Below, one piece after another: positions 46,173 to 56,585 of a stretch of 64,000 nt of DNA. Where the stretch lies: contig NZ_FUGD01000083.1 of NCBI RefSeq assembly GCF_900162815.1, positions 1-64,000 of the forward strand, given 5' to 3'. The stretch comes from Psychrobacter pasteurii (GTDB lineage: Bacteria > Pseudomonadota > Gammaproteobacteria > Pseudomonadales > Moraxellaceae). Below the pieces are notes generated by a model. That model was not told where the DNA came from, made no database searches, and was given only the letters and a program-made list of their open reading frames with translations. Position numbers and translations under genes: made by a program. Numbering within the stretch: the first letter of the stretch is position 1; each line of letters starts with the position of its first letter.

Positions 46173-47714
46173 ATGTTAAAAATCTTAAAAATAATTTTGC
46201 TTTTTATTGTCGGCTTAATTGCTCTTTTAATCGCATTGGCTCTAGTGACTCATAAGAATTTGCCGGACAATAGCAACCGTACCGAATCCAGTTATTTGCC
46301 AGTAGATTCTAGTACAGCTTTGGCCCAGCAGTTCTTGCCCTCAATGCAACAAAAGCCTGGCCTTAGTGGCATTTATTTACTCGATGACAGCCACGAAGCT
46401 TTTTTGGCTCGCTTAGCGTTGGCCGCTTCAGCACAAAAGACCTTAGACGTTCAATATTATATTTGGAATGACGACACCACAGGCCACCTATTGATGCAAA
46501 GCTTATATCAGGCGGCTGAACGTGGGGTGCGTGTCCGCCTACTACTTGATGATAATAATACTGGCGGCATGGATAACTTGCTCGCCAGCGTCAATGCTCA
46601 CCCTAATATTGAAATACGTTTATTCAACCCCTTTATGCAGCGTAAGCTTCGTCCTTTAGGCTACTTAAGCGACTTTTCTAGACTAAATCATCGCATGCAT
46701 AACAAGTCTTTTACTGCTGATGGCCTAGTGACCATAGCCGGTGGGCGTAATGTGGGTGACGAGTACTTTGGCTTCGGTAGTGGCGTGCTGTTTGCTGACT
46801 TAGACATGGCTGCTGTGGGGCCAGCCGCTAAAGATGTGGAGCAAGACTTCGACCGTTATTGGGCAAGTAACTCCTCTTATCCTTTAGAGCGTATTATCAA
46901 ACATACGCAAATAGAACCCTTTGATACCACACCGGCAACTGATGAGGATACCCAGCTTTTTTTAAACAAGCTTAGTGCCTCTACCTTTGTAAAACAGTTA
47001 CGTGAAGGCTCCCTATCCCTAACTTGGACCGAGGTTCAACTAATCAGCGATGACCCTGCCAAAGGGCTACAAAAATCCAAAGAGTCAGACTCAGTATTGG
47101 CGTATCTTGCCCCTTTAATGCGTCACACACAGCACGAACTGCTTATTATCTCTCCTTATTTTGTCCCCACCAAACAAGGCTCAGCTTTGTTCCGTAACTT
47201 GGCTGAAAAAGGAAAGAATGTCGCCGTGCTGACCAACTCTCTGGCAGCTACTGATGTGGTTCCAGTACATGCTGGTTATGCCAAATATCGTAAGCCTTTA
47301 CTATTATCTGGTATTTCTTTATACGAGATTAAGCCTCAGGCGACAGTGGTCACCAAGAACCATGGCGGCATTCTAAAAAGTAGTGGCGCCAGCTTACACG
47401 CTAAAACCCTTATCATTGATAATAAAACGCTGTTTGTTGGCTCTTTTAATATGGATCCGCGTTCTGCAGCGCTCAATACAGAAATGGGCTTCGTGTTTGA
47501 TAATGAGCAGATGGCCAGCTATTTGGCAGACAACATGAAGCAAAATCAGATGCAGTATAGTTATAAAGTCACTAAAACGGCCAAAGGCAAATTGCACTGG
47601 GAAACCATTGAGGACAATAAAAAAGTTGAGTTTGACGATGAACCACACAGCTCAGTATGGGCCCGTATTGGAGTATGGATATGCTCTTTATTGCCTATTG
47701 AGTGGCTACTGTAG
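46173..47714 (+). CDS. clsC: Phospholipase D family protein, cardiolipin synthase C-like
   Basis: A 513-residue protein with an N-terminal transmembrane helix (about 5-26) and two PLD domains. HKD motif 1 is H176-N-K178 with Asp183 (HNKSFTAD), followed by GGRNVGDEYF; HKD motif 2 is H409-A-K411 with Asp416 (HAKTLIID), followed by GSFNMDPRSA. The arrangement resembles E. coli YmdC/ClsC, which makes cardiolipin from phosphatidylglycerol and phosphatidylethanolamine; ClsC works with YmdB, and a macrodomain gene is present 15 kb away. Monocistronic. Confidence 0.82.
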   Translation: MLKILKIILLFIVGLIALLIALALVTHKNLPDNSNRTESSYLPVDSSTALAQQFLPSMQQKPGLSGIYLLDDSHEAFLARLALAASAQKTLDVQYYIWNDDTTGHLLMQSLYQAAERGVRVRLLLDDNNTGGMDNLLASVNAHPNIEIRLFNPFMQRKLRPLGYLSDFSRLNHRMHNKSFTADGLVTIAGGRNVGDEYFGFGSGVLFADLDMAAVGPAAKDVEQDFDRYWASNSSYPLERIIKHTQIEPFDTTPATDEDTQLFLNKLSASTFVKQLREGSLSLTWTEVQLISDDPAKGLQKSKESDSVLAYLAPLMRHTQHELLIISPYFVPTKQGSALFRNLAEKGKNVAVLTNSLAATDVVPVHAGYAKYRKPLLLSGISLYEIKPQATVVTKNHGGILKSSGASLHAKTLIIDNKTLFVGSFNMDPRSAALNTEMGFVFDNEQMASYLADNMKQNQMQYSYKVTKTAKGKLHWETIEDNKKVEFDDEPHSSVWARIGVWICSLLPIEWLL

Positions 47715-47752
47715 AGCCATTAAATAGTTGTAAAGCTATTAAATGACAGACC

Positions 47753-47784
47753 AAAAAAGCCGCCCAAATTTAGGCGGCTTTTTT
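47753..47784. terminator. Bidirectional terminator
   Basis: AAAAAAGCCGCC (47753-47764) pairs perfectly with GGCGGCTTTTTT (47773-47784), between the convergent PLD and aminopeptidase genes. Confidence 0.9.
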
Positions 47785-47807
47785 GAGTACAACTTGAATT
47801 ACAGCAG

Positions 47808-49631
47808 TTAGATAGCTTGAGTACGCTCAGTTAACCAAGTCAGAGCTTCGCCCTCAACACGGTCTTTTAGCTCATTATAAACGTGAGTGTGGTAATCGTT
47901 TAACCAGTTAATCTCATCTTGAGTCAATAGGCTTGGGTTCACCAAACGGGTATCGATAGGACACAAAGTGACCGTCTCAAAGTTTAGATAATGACCAAAC
48001 TCTGTCTCTTGTGGTGTCGGTACAGGCTGGTTAATAACTAGGTTTTCGATACGAATACCCCAGCGACCTTCACGGTACAGACCTGGCTCATTACTGCTAA
48101 TCATACCCACTTTCATCGCACGCTCTGGCGGATTGCTGGCTGCATAAGCAATGACTTGTGGACCTTCATGTACGTTTAAGAAGTAACCCACACCATGGCC
48201 GGTACCATGGCCATAATCCATTTGTGCTTGCCATAAAGGCGCACGGCAAATAGCATCAATCAACGGAGAAGCAATACCGTCTGGGAAACAAGCCTTAGCT
48301 AATGCAATGTGTGCTTTTAACACCAGGCTAAAGTCACGTTTTTGGCCTTCATTAACATTACCAATACCTACCACACGGGTAATATCGGTAGTACCGTTTT
48401 GGTATTGAGCGCCTGAGTCAATCAGCAATAAGCCATCGCCCTCAAGGTAGCTAAACTTGTCTTCAGTGGCACGATAATGTGGCAAAGCGCCGTTTTCATT
48501 GAAGCCAGCAATGGTTGGGAAGCTAGGTGAGACATAATGTGGCTGTTTGCTACGCACCTCAATTAGCATGCTGTCCACATCTAACTCACTTAAGCGCTCG
48601 CCGTTATTCAAGCGGGCTTCAAACTCACTAAAGAACTCACAAAGGGCAGCCCCATCTTGACGCATGGCTTCACGCACATGCTCAATATCTTCTTTAGATT
48701 TAACAGATTTTAGTAAGGTACTTGGTGCGATTTGCTCAATCATGGCAATGTCATCGCCTAAGTCATTTAGAGTGCCTACTGCCACTTTATTAGGATCTAA
48801 TAACAGTAAATCATCTGGCGTAAGCTCACTTAACGCGCTTTGAACTTGGTCGTAATCTGCTACGCTAATACCGGCATCGGCCAATAGCTTAGCGATATCC
48901 TCGCCTACTTTAACATTATCGATATAAAGCGTCGCCTTATCGGCAGTAACAATCATGTGTGCCAAGAATACTGGGTTGTAGTCCACATCACTACCACGCA
49001 AGTTGGTCAACCAAGCTAGGTCATCTAAGCTTGAAATTAGGTGATGGGTGGCACCAATCTCTTGCATCTGTGCTCGTACTTCAGCCAATTTTTCTTGGGC
49101 AGACTGTGACACAAACTGAGCATCATGAGCATACAGCTGAGCGCTTGGTAGCTCTGGACGGTCTTGCCAAATCTCACCCAATAAATCCAGCTCAGTGATT
49201 AGACGAATACCGTCTTCTTCACTGTCTACCACTTCATCAAAAGCGTCTAACAAACGATCTTGTTCAGCCAATGACAAAACGTTGCCATCGATGGCCACAC
49301 TATCCCCCGCATTTAGGTTAGCCGCTAACCACTGGGCGTGGTTGGGTGAGCCTGGTTGTAGCTTTTGTAAGGTAATGCCTGTGTCTTCTAATTGATCAGC
49401 TGCTTGTACCCAATAGCGGCTGTCTGCCCATAACCCTGCAAAATCATGAGTGACGACTAAAGTACCCACTGAACCGGTAAAGCCCGACAACCATTGACGA
49501 CCTTGCCAATATTCAGGCAGATATTCAGATAAATGCGGGTCAGCAGAGGGGATGATAATGGCACTGATGTCGTTGTTTTTTAGAACTTGGCGTAATTGAC
49601 TGATACGCTCTTGGATTGCAGACTTGCTCAT
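47808..49631 (-). CDS. pepP: Xaa-Pro aminopeptidase (M24B), long form
   Basis: A 607-residue peptidase removing N-terminal residues before Pro. Two creatinase-like N-terminal domains (about 5-320) are followed by the pita-bread catalytic domain with metal ligands in LIDSGAQYQNGTTDITR (two Asp), GHGTGHGVGYFLNVHEGP (His), SNEPGLY (Glu) and IRIENL (Glu), then a short C-terminal tail. The three-domain layout matches the ~600-residue XPNPEP1-like form rather than the 440-residue E. coli PepP. AGGAATATT precedes the ATG. Confidence 0.92.
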   Translation of the reverse strand: MSKSAIQERISQLRQVLKNNDISAIIIPSADPHLSEYLPEYWQGRQWLSGFTGSVGTLVVTHDFAGLWADSRYWVQAADQLEDTGITLQKLQPGSPNHAQWLAANLNAGDSVAIDGNVLSLAEQDRLLDAFDEVVDSEEDGIRLITELDLLGEIWQDRPELPSAQLYAHDAQFVSQSAQEKLAEVRAQMQEIGATHHLISSLDDLAWLTNLRGSDVDYNPVFLAHMIVTADKATLYIDNVKVGEDIAKLLADAGISVADYDQVQSALSELTPDDLLLLDPNKVAVGTLNDLGDDIAMIEQIAPSTLLKSVKSKEDIEHVREAMRQDGAALCEFFSEFEARLNNGERLSELDVDSMLIEVRSKQPHYVSPSFPTIAGFNENGALPHYRATEDKFSYLEGDGLLLIDSGAQYQNGTTDITRVVGIGNVNEGQKRDFSLVLKAHIALAKACFPDGIASPLIDAICRAPLWQAQMDYGHGTGHGVGYFLNVHEGPQVIAYAASNPPERAMKVGMISSNEPGLYREGRWGIRIENLVINQPVPTPQETEFGHYLNFETVTLCPIDTRLVNPSLLTQDEINWLNDYHTHVYNELKDRVEGEALTWLTERTQAI

Positions 49632-49789
49632 AATATTCCTCAGAATGAATGGTGTGTTTTTTTATTGTGTCTTGTTTGGTAATTTCAAATAGTAAAAAAC
49701 GTGCTACCAATTATAGTAACACGTCTGATTTTTAGAACCGTTTTCAGTTAGTAAGCGACTTAAAAAATCGCCTTTAATCTACAGCTGAC

Positions 49790-51364
49790 TTAAATAGTAT
49801 CGCAGCGCTCATCTTCAGCTTCACTACGATCTAGCATGGCTCTTACTGGCTTGGATAACGCCAATAAAATCAACGCTGTCACTACCAAGAATATCGTCAT
49901 AGTGGTAAATAGACCCGGTAGACCGTCAATGGTATCGGCCGAAACGTGGCCGCCGAAGAAGGCCGCTACTAAGTTACCCATCGCCAATGAGGTGAAGAAC
50001 AGACCCATCATCTGACCCTGCATGCCTTTGGGGGCAAGCTTAGTCATAGAAGACAATCCCACTGGGCTTAACGCCAGCTCACCTAGAGTCAATAACAATA
50101 GACTACCGGTTAACCATAAAGGCGATACCAAAGTATCCGGATTGGCTACCACCAGTTTAGAAGCCATAATCATCAGACCAAAACCGGCTGCTGCTAGTAG
50201 CATACCCAATGAGAATTTGGCCATACTGTTTGGCTCAAGGTTACGCTTACCTAACCATACCCAGATCACACTAACAATCGGTGCCAACATTAAGATAAAG
50301 ATAGGGTTTAGTGACTGGAACCAAATACTTGGAATATTAAAGCCAAGCACATTTAGGTCCGTATAACGGTCAGCAAATAAGTTAAATGAGGTGGGTTGCT
50401 GCTCAAAACTTGACCAAAACAGCGTCGAACCGATAATTAAAATGAAACAAATCAGTAGGCGCAGCTTATCGGTTTTATCCAATTTAGGAGAGATGAACAT
50501 ATAAGCGAAATACAACAACACCATACCGGCGATGATGTAGGTCATATATTCAGCCACCATGCTAGGATTAAATGGCATAATTCCTGTGGCAATTAACACA
50601 ATTAGTGCAACCAGAGCCGCAACAAATAAACCCACCCAACGTCCTATATGTTGATACTGATCGTTGGCCACTTCCCATTCAGGCTTGATCCCTTTGACTT
50701 TGGCAAAGCGTTTTAAGTTCTTACGGGCAGCAAAGCGATATACCAGTAGCGATACCAACATACCCAGTCCGCCTACCCCAAAGCCCACGTGCCACATCTG
50801 TCTTTCTTGAAACAGTCCCACGATAAGGGCGGCCAATAAAGCACCGATGTTGATGCCCATATAAAACAAGGTAAAGCCCCCATCACGGCGAGCGTCTCCT
50901 TTAGGATACAGTGCCCCTACCATGACCGAGATACAGGTCTTAAATAACCCTGACCCTAAAACAATACAGACCAGACCAATGAAAAACATCGACATGCCAA
51001 ATAAGGCAGAAAGAGCGATAAATAAGTGACCTAGAGCAATAATAATACTGCCCCACCACAAGGCCCGCTCTTGACCCAACCAGTTATCGGCCAGCCAACC
51101 CCCAGGTACCGCTGCTAAATACAACGTACCGGCAAAAATACCGTAAATGGCTGAGGCGGTCGCATCATCAAACCCAAAGCCACCATTACTAATGGATGCC
51201 ACCATAAATAGCACCAATAGTGGGCGGATACTGTAGTATGAAAAGCGCTCCCACATTTCGGTAAAAAATAAAGATCGCAGTGGCTGAGGGTGGCCCATAA
51301 AGCTGCTGTCTAACGCTTGTGCTTCAGCGGAAGACCCTGACCCATTTGAGTCTGCATTACTCAT
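49790..51364 (-). CDS. POT-family proton-dependent peptide transporter
   Basis: A 524-residue inner-membrane di/tripeptide importer of the major facilitator fold with 12-14 helices. The ExxERFxYY proton/substrate motif is E36-M-W-E39-R40-F41-S-Y-Y, and FYMGINIGALLA is the PTR2 signature. The N-terminal 25 residues are Ser/Asn/Ala-rich. Together with the neighbouring aminopeptidase it forms a plausible peptide-use pair, 160 bp apart on the same strand. AAGGAATC precedes the ATG. Confidence 0.92.
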   Translation of the reverse strand: MSNADSNGSGSSAEAQALDSSFMGHPQPLRSLFFTEMWERFSYYSIRPLLVLFMVASISNGGFGFDDATASAIYGIFAGTLYLAAVPGGWLADNWLGQERALWWGSIIIALGHLFIALSALFGMSMFFIGLVCIVLGSGLFKTCISVMVGALYPKGDARRDGGFTLFYMGINIGALLAALIVGLFQERQMWHVGFGVGGLGMLVSLLVYRFAARKNLKRFAKVKGIKPEWEVANDQYQHIGRWVGLFVAALVALIVLIATGIMPFNPSMVAEYMTYIIAGMVLLYFAYMFISPKLDKTDKLRLLICFILIIGSTLFWSSFEQQPTSFNLFADRYTDLNVLGFNIPSIWFQSLNPIFILMLAPIVSVIWVWLGKRNLEPNSMAKFSLGMLLAAAGFGLMIMASKLVVANPDTLVSPLWLTGSLLLLTLGELALSPVGLSSMTKLAPKGMQGQMMGLFFTSLAMGNLVAAFFGGHVSADTIDGLPGLFTTMTIFLVVTALILLALSKPVRAMLDRSEAEDERCDTI

Positions 51365-51572
51365 AATCTTGATTCCTTAGTTGTCTAACAGTTAAACATA
51401 CCACTCTCAACTGTACAGTGAACTCAGTCCATCTCTATATAGCAGTCTCTACAGCAAGCAGTTATGTCAAAGTTGCTTCAAAGTTTGGAGATTCATAACT
51501 TTATATTTTGTTAAAGCGAAGTATTGTTTCACGTGCTGAACTAAGGGTAAAGAAAAATTAGTGACGTTATAT

Positions 51573-51611
51573 TAAAAAAACCCGCTCTATCATATAGATA
51601 GAGCGGGTTTT
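51573..51611 (-). terminator. Terminator of the Ala/Glu-rich membrane protein gene
   Basis: AAAACCCGCTCTATC (51577-51591) pairs perfectly with GATAGAGCGGGTTTT (51597-51611). Reading on the minus strand it is followed by a run of T. Confidence 0.9.
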
Positions 51612-51641
51612 AGCACATTTTAAATGGCTTTAAAAAACGAA

Positions 51642-52049
51642 TTACTGAGCCGTTTCAGTCGCTTCTTCTGTGGCTTCTGCTTCAGCTGGAGCAGCTTCTT
51701 CTGTTGCAGGCTGTGTCTCTGTGGCTTCAGCTGGTGCCTCAGTATCTGCTGTATCGGCTTCTGCTTCAGCAGTTGCAGTAGCTTCGTCTGCAGGTGCATC
51801 AGCAGCGGCTTCTACTGCCGCATCTTCAGTTGTCGCCGCATCGGCTTCAGCTGCAGGCTCTGCAGTTGCCTCTTCAGCAACAGCTTCTTCAGTGGCTTCT
51901 TCTACAGCAGCTTCAGGCGCTACATGATTACCTGCAGGGCGTAAAAAGGCTGAAATACCAATAAGAAGTACGATAGCCAAAAACGCAGCAGTCCCTACCA
52001 GAGCGTAGGCAAATTCTTTCTTTGGTTTATTTTGGCTTGCATCTGCCAT
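51642..52049 (-). CDS. Ala/Glu-rich single-pass membrane protein
   Basis: A 135-residue protein with a short Lys-rich cytoplasmic start (NKPKKEF), one transmembrane helix (about 14-36), and about 95 residues made of Ala, Glu, Thr, Asp and Pro in AE/AT repeats, probably periplasmic and disordered. I recognise no family. It follows lnt (220 bp) on the same strand, and a strong terminator follows. The low-complexity codons open long false frames on the plus strand. The composition recalls the acidic lipoprotein at 26147, but one is anchored by lipid and the other by a helix. Confidence 0.8.
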   Translation of the reverse strand: MADASQNKPKKEFAYALVGTAAFLAIVLLIGISAFLRPAGNHVAPEAAVEEATEEAVAEEATAEPAAEADAATTEDAAVEAAADAPADEATATAEAEADTADTEAPAEATETQPATEEAAPAEAEATEEATETAQ

Positions 52050-52268
52050 AGGTCACCTATCTGTATAGTTTGATAAAGGTTTAAGAAGAGGGGTTCCTCT
52101 GCCATATAGTATTTAATTAATAGCACTATATCACAGTCAGAACTGTTCACATATCTTGCTATTATATCGCAATTTGCTACCTTTTGTGAAAACGCCCTGT
52201 CCAATTTGTGGATTAACAGTACATTTTTATCAATGAAAGTTAAAACCACTATTATAGGTTACTTAAAT

Positions 52269-53843
52269 TTAGCGTTTAAAGGAGCGTTTACCCAAGTAGC
52301 TTAACACCAGCATTAAGCTTATTAATAATAAAATAGGCGTGTTACCAAAGCGAACATAAGGGGTGGTTCCGGTACGAGATTGCACCTCGCCACGTAGCAC
52401 AGTGCGCTCAAACTGTGGTGCTCGAGCCACAATTTTACCAGTATGATCAATAATGGCGGTAACGCCGGTATTCGTCGCACGCATGAACCAGCGCCCCGTT
52501 TCTAAAGAGCGCATTTGTACCATTTGTAAATGCTGCAGCGGGCCCGCTGAGGTACCAAACCAAGCATCATTAGAGATGGTCAATAAGAAGTCGGTATTCT
52601 GTGCATTACGGCGTGTGGTATCAGGATAAGCCACCTCATAACACACAGCCGAGCCTAAGTTGTGGCCGCGTACTTGAAGCGGTGACTGGTTTTCAGGACC
52701 TCGGCTATAACTCATAATATCTTGACTACCCGCCAAGTTAGGAAACAAATCTAAAGCCCCTTGAAACGGAATATACTCCCCGAAAGGCACTAAGTTTTGT
52801 TTTTTATACAGCCCATCAGCTTGGGCGCCTAGAGCTATCACACTGTTATAAAACGGCGCATATTTGTCTGTATCTTGTTGATAGGCCGCTTCGTCTTTAT
52901 AAGGAATACCGGTGACCCAAGTGGTGTCGGTTTGTTTGGCTACTTTGACCACTTCACTAATAAAAGGCCAAGCTTCCGTTTGAAACATAGGAATAGAAGA
53001 TTCTGGCCAAATAACCATATCTTGAGCCCATTCGGTACTGCTTAGCGTGGCATAAATCTCAAGAGTTTTATAACGGTATTCGGTCAGCCACTTAAGGTCT
53101 TGCGGAATATTTCCCTGGATTAACGATACCTTTAAGTTTTCGGAATTTGGCTTTGGCTGAGTCCACGCAGGATTGGTCAACCACAGGCCAATGCTCGCGG
53201 CTATAAATAAGGCACTGACTACCAGATACCCTGCCCGCTTGCGAAACACATCGACCAAGCTGGCCGATAATAAAACCGCTACGAAAGATACCGCGAACAC
53301 CCCGGCTACCGGCGCTAATGAAGACAGCCAATACTGTTCAGTAAAGGCATAACCAACGAAGAGCCAAGGGAAACCGGTAAATAACCAAGTCTTCATCCAC
53401 TCTTGTAATACCCACAAAGCGGCAAAAGCCAAAGGCTGCTTACCCACAAAGCGGTTAAAGATCAGAGCCAGAAAACCATGGAACAGCCCCATACCCAGCC
53501 CCATAACCGCAATGGCCAATACTGCTAAAGGTGCCGGAATATCTCCATAATCATGGATTGAGGTATATAACCAAAATGCCCCCACACACCACAGCCCCAT
53601 ACCATAAGCTTCACCAATGATGAACGCTCGCTTATTGCTCATCGGTCCCAACAGAAGTGCGTATAGTAAGGCTGGAGAAATCAGCGCAATAATCCAGTAG
53701 CCATAAGGCGCCAACGATAGCATAAACATCGCCCCGGCCAACCAAGCCACAATAACGGCTGTACCCATTGGCAGCAAAGCAGCTTGTTGCTCATTATAGG
53801 GCTGATTTAATCTATCTTGGACATGTTGAGTTGAGGCTCGCAT
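52269..53843 (-). CDS. lnt: Apolipoprotein N-acyltransferase
   Basis: A 524-residue inner-membrane enzyme adding the third acyl chain to lipoproteins. About seven N-terminal helices are followed by a nitrilase-like periplasmic domain with the catalytic Glu (VIWPESSIPMF), Lys (KKQNLVPFGEYIPF) and Cys (GSAVCYEVAYPD), plus ISNDAWFGTSAGP. A last helix ends the protein. It complements lgt, in the same window. Usually corC precedes lnt; here recG is the divergent neighbour. Confidence 0.94.
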   Translation of the reverse strand: MRASTQHVQDRLNQPYNEQQAALLPMGTAVIVAWLAGAMFMLSLAPYGYWIIALISPALLYALLLGPMSNKRAFIIGEAYGMGLWCVGAFWLYTSIHDYGDIPAPLAVLAIAVMGLGMGLFHGFLALIFNRFVGKQPLAFAALWVLQEWMKTWLFTGFPWLFVGYAFTEQYWLSSLAPVAGVFAVSFVAVLLSASLVDVFRKRAGYLVVSALFIAASIGLWLTNPAWTQPKPNSENLKVSLIQGNIPQDLKWLTEYRYKTLEIYATLSSTEWAQDMVIWPESSIPMFQTEAWPFISEVVKVAKQTDTTWVTGIPYKDEAAYQQDTDKYAPFYNSVIALGAQADGLYKKQNLVPFGEYIPFQGALDLFPNLAGSQDIMSYSRGPENQSPLQVRGHNLGSAVCYEVAYPDTTRRNAQNTDFLLTISNDAWFGTSAGPLQHLQMVQMRSLETGRWFMRATNTGVTAIIDHTGKIVARAPQFERTVLRGEVQSRTGTTPYVRFGNTPILLLISLMLVLSYLGKRSFKR

Positions 53844-54132
53844 GACGGCTCCGGTAACTGGTATCTTTATAAGGGTGAACGGCAGATTGGAGGCTTTTGT
53901 TGGCTAAAATAAGGCGCAAAAAAACAGCACTTATTAAAACCACTATTAATAAAGCCAATATTATGCGTATGATAACAGTCTATACCCAAAAAATCTTAGA
54001 CCAGATACAGTATATATAATAAGCCCTGATGTGCCGGTAAAATATCCTCTATAATCTGTGAATACAGCGGCTTAGTTATACCCGATTATTATAATGAATA
54101 GGTCTTAAATTCAGTCAATCAAGAGACTCGCT

Positions 54133-56409
54133 ATGCCAACTTCCTCAAATGGACACACGTCCCCTGCTTCTTCTCAGACTACTGCAAATATAGCTCAAAC
54201 TGCTGTAGATTTGCCTGTCCATGTACTGGCTGGTGTCGGTAGTAAGATTGAAGGACAGCTTGAGCAGTTGGGGGTTCAGCGCCTATTTGACTTGCTATTG
54301 CATCTGCCACGTGACTATGAAGACCGCAGTCGTCTGGTTAATATCAGTGACTTGCAAGATGGTCAGTCTGCATTAATTGAGGGACAAGTCACTTATGTGG
54401 ATAACAAACGCAGCGGCATGACGGTGGTGATTGAGGATGCTACTGGTGCCATTCAACTGCGTTTTTTTAAGGTTTATGCCGGCTTGGCCCAGACCATGAC
54501 TTTGGGCACCCGTTTAAGGCTGTTTGGAGAGGTAAAAATCAGCCGCTACGGGGTGCAAATGGCACACCCTGAATACAACGTGGTCAGCCCAGGCGCACCT
54601 GTGGTCAATACCGGGCTACAACCCATTTATCCTACGGTCAAAGGGTTACATCAAAACAAGCTGCGCACCTTATTAAAGTTGGCCTTACAGACAATCCATC
54701 AGCAAGGCCTACCCATTAGCGTGTTTAATACTTCAGACTGGGAAGCGGTCAATCACTTGCCAGCGCCGCTACCCACCAACAGCTATGGTCTGCCAGTTAC
54801 TCCTTCTGCCTCAAATATACCAGTAACCAGTCCCTCTAATCCCTCTAGCCAGATACCTAGCAATACGCCCAGCTGGCAACATTTAAGTTTGTTTGAAGCA
54901 CTAACCTTAATTCATACGCCGCCGATGCACACCGATATCGCCCTACAAGCGGCGCAGTTGGAACAATTAAAAGAACGCACCCACCCCGCATGCCAACGTT
55001 TGATCGTTGAAGAGTTGACGGCGCATCAGCTCAGTATGCTGTATCGCCGTAAGCAATTACATCAGCACAAAGCCCCTAAATGTGACACAAACAGCCCCTT
55101 AGCAGACAAACTTTTGGCCAACCTGCCCTTTAGCTTGACCGGAGCACAAGACAGAGTCGTTAAAGAGATTACCAGTGACATGGCCACCTCTATTCCTATG
55201 CTACGTCTGGTACAAGGCGATGTGGGCGCTGGTAAAACCTTGGTTGCAGCACTTGCGGCTTGTTATGCGCTCGATAGTGGCTGGCAAGTGGCAGTCATGG
55301 CTCCCACAGAGATCCTAGCTGAGCAACATTTGATTAACTTCAAAGCTTGGTTTGAGCCGTTAGGGATAGGAGTCGGCTGGCTGGCTGGCAAGCAAACCGC
55401 CAAACAGCGCCGTGAAGCTTTAGAAGCTATTGCCGAAAATGAGGTGCAAGTTGTGGTCGGCACCCATGCCTTATTCCAAGAGTCCGTGGTTTTTGCCAAA
55501 TTGGGACTGGCCATTATTGATGAACAGCACCGCTTCGGGGTTGAGCAGCGTATGGCCTTGACTGACAAAGGAGTTGCCGATAGCACACCACACCAGTTGA
55601 TTATGACCGCCACCCCTATCCCGCGTACGCTAGCGATGAGTGCTTATGGCGATATGGACACGTCCATCATTGATGAGTTGCCGCCGGGACGTACTCCGAT
55701 TACCACGGTCACCATTGACCGAGCCCGCCGAGATGAGGTGATTGAACGCATTGCGGCCAACTGCAAAGAAGGCAAGCAAGCATACTGGGTCTGTCCGCTA
55801 GTAGATGACTCAAGTACCTTAAATGCTCAAGCTGCTGAAGCCACCTTTGCCGACTTAAGTGAGCGTCTGGATATCCGTATCGGCATGGTTCATGGCAAAA
55901 TGAAAGGGGCTGAGAAGCAAGCGGTCATGGCTGCTTTCAAAAATGGAGAGCTAGATTTATTGGTAGCTACCACTGTAATTGAAGTTGGGGTTGATGTGCC
56001 CAACGCCTCACTCATGGTCATCGAAAACGCTGAGCGTTTGGGCTTATCGCAATTGCACCAGCTGCGTGGCCGAGTCGGTCGCGGCTCTACCAAAAGCTTC
56101 TGTGTGCTGCTGTATCAAACCCCATTATCTGAGACAGGCATTGAGCGCTTAAACGTGCTGCGTGACAGTAACGATGGCTTTGTTATTGCTCAAAAAGACT
56201 TACAACTGCGTGGCCCAGGCGAGTTACTCGGTAAACGCCAAACCGGCAATGTGAGCTATTACGTGTCGGATTTAAGCCGAGATGAAAACCTATTGATGAT
56301 TGCCAGTCATTTGGCCAAACGCCTGATTAATGATGACTCACGTAAAACGGAAGTGACCCAGTTGATTCACCGCTGGATGCCTGAGGCCAGCAAATATACC
56401 AATGTATAA
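54133..56409 (+). CDS. recG: ATP-dependent DNA helicase RecG
   Basis: A 758-residue helicase that reverses stalled forks and unwinds branched DNA. The wedge OB domain (about 75-170), Walker A GDVGAGKT (362-369), DEQH box (463-466), SF2 motifs IV-VI (VATTVIEVGVDVPNA, QLRGRVGRG) and the TRG hook (QLRGPGELLGKRQ) are present. About 30 extra Ser/Pro/Asn-rich residues (about 218-250) sit between wedge and helicase, and about 27 residues are added at the N-terminus relative to E. coli RecG (693). Confidence 0.95.
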   Translation: MPTSSNGHTSPASSQTTANIAQTAVDLPVHVLAGVGSKIEGQLEQLGVQRLFDLLLHLPRDYEDRSRLVNISDLQDGQSALIEGQVTYVDNKRSGMTVVIEDATGAIQLRFFKVYAGLAQTMTLGTRLRLFGEVKISRYGVQMAHPEYNVVSPGAPVVNTGLQPIYPTVKGLHQNKLRTLLKLALQTIHQQGLPISVFNTSDWEAVNHLPAPLPTNSYGLPVTPSASNIPVTSPSNPSSQIPSNTPSWQHLSLFEALTLIHTPPMHTDIALQAAQLEQLKERTHPACQRLIVEELTAHQLSMLYRRKQLHQHKAPKCDTNSPLADKLLANLPFSLTGAQDRVVKEITSDMATSIPMLRLVQGDVGAGKTLVAALAACYALDSGWQVAVMAPTEILAEQHLINFKAWFEPLGIGVGWLAGKQTAKQRREALEAIAENEVQVVVGTHALFQESVVFAKLGLAIIDEQHRFGVEQRMALTDKGVADSTPHQLIMTATPIPRTLAMSAYGDMDTSIIDELPPGRTPITTVTIDRARRDEVIERIAANCKEGKQAYWVCPLVDDSSTLNAQAAEATFADLSERLDIRIGMVHGKMKGAEKQAVMAAFKNGELDLLVATTVIEVGVDVPNASLMVIENAERLGLSQLHQLRGRVGRGSTKSFCVLLYQTPLSETGIERLNVLRDSNDGFVIAQKDLQLRGPGELLGKRQTGNVSYYVSDLSRDENLLMIASHLAKRLINDDSRKTEVTQLIHRWMPEASKYTNV

Positions 56410-56585
56410 GGCTAGCTTTCTATTTTGATATTCAAGGGTGAGGTTTATAGCGTATCTTTAAGACTGAGATTTTTTCGCTATATTTTGTTAACGCCATATC
56501 CTTGATTCACAACCCGTCTTATAATAGCGAGCTTTCTTCGTTATTTTATACAGCTGTCTAACTTAGATGACCATAGGACCTCTCT

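Noticed and set aside
51624-51944. Cys/Ser-rich and Ala/Ser-rich plus-strand frames opposite the Ala/Glu-rich protein
   Set aside because: They mirror the low-complexity minus-strand gene, which has the SD, membrane helix and terminator.
54133-56409. A frameshift or fusion in recG suggested by its unusual length
   Set aside because: All helicase motifs are in one frame; the extra length is a Ser/Pro-rich linker.
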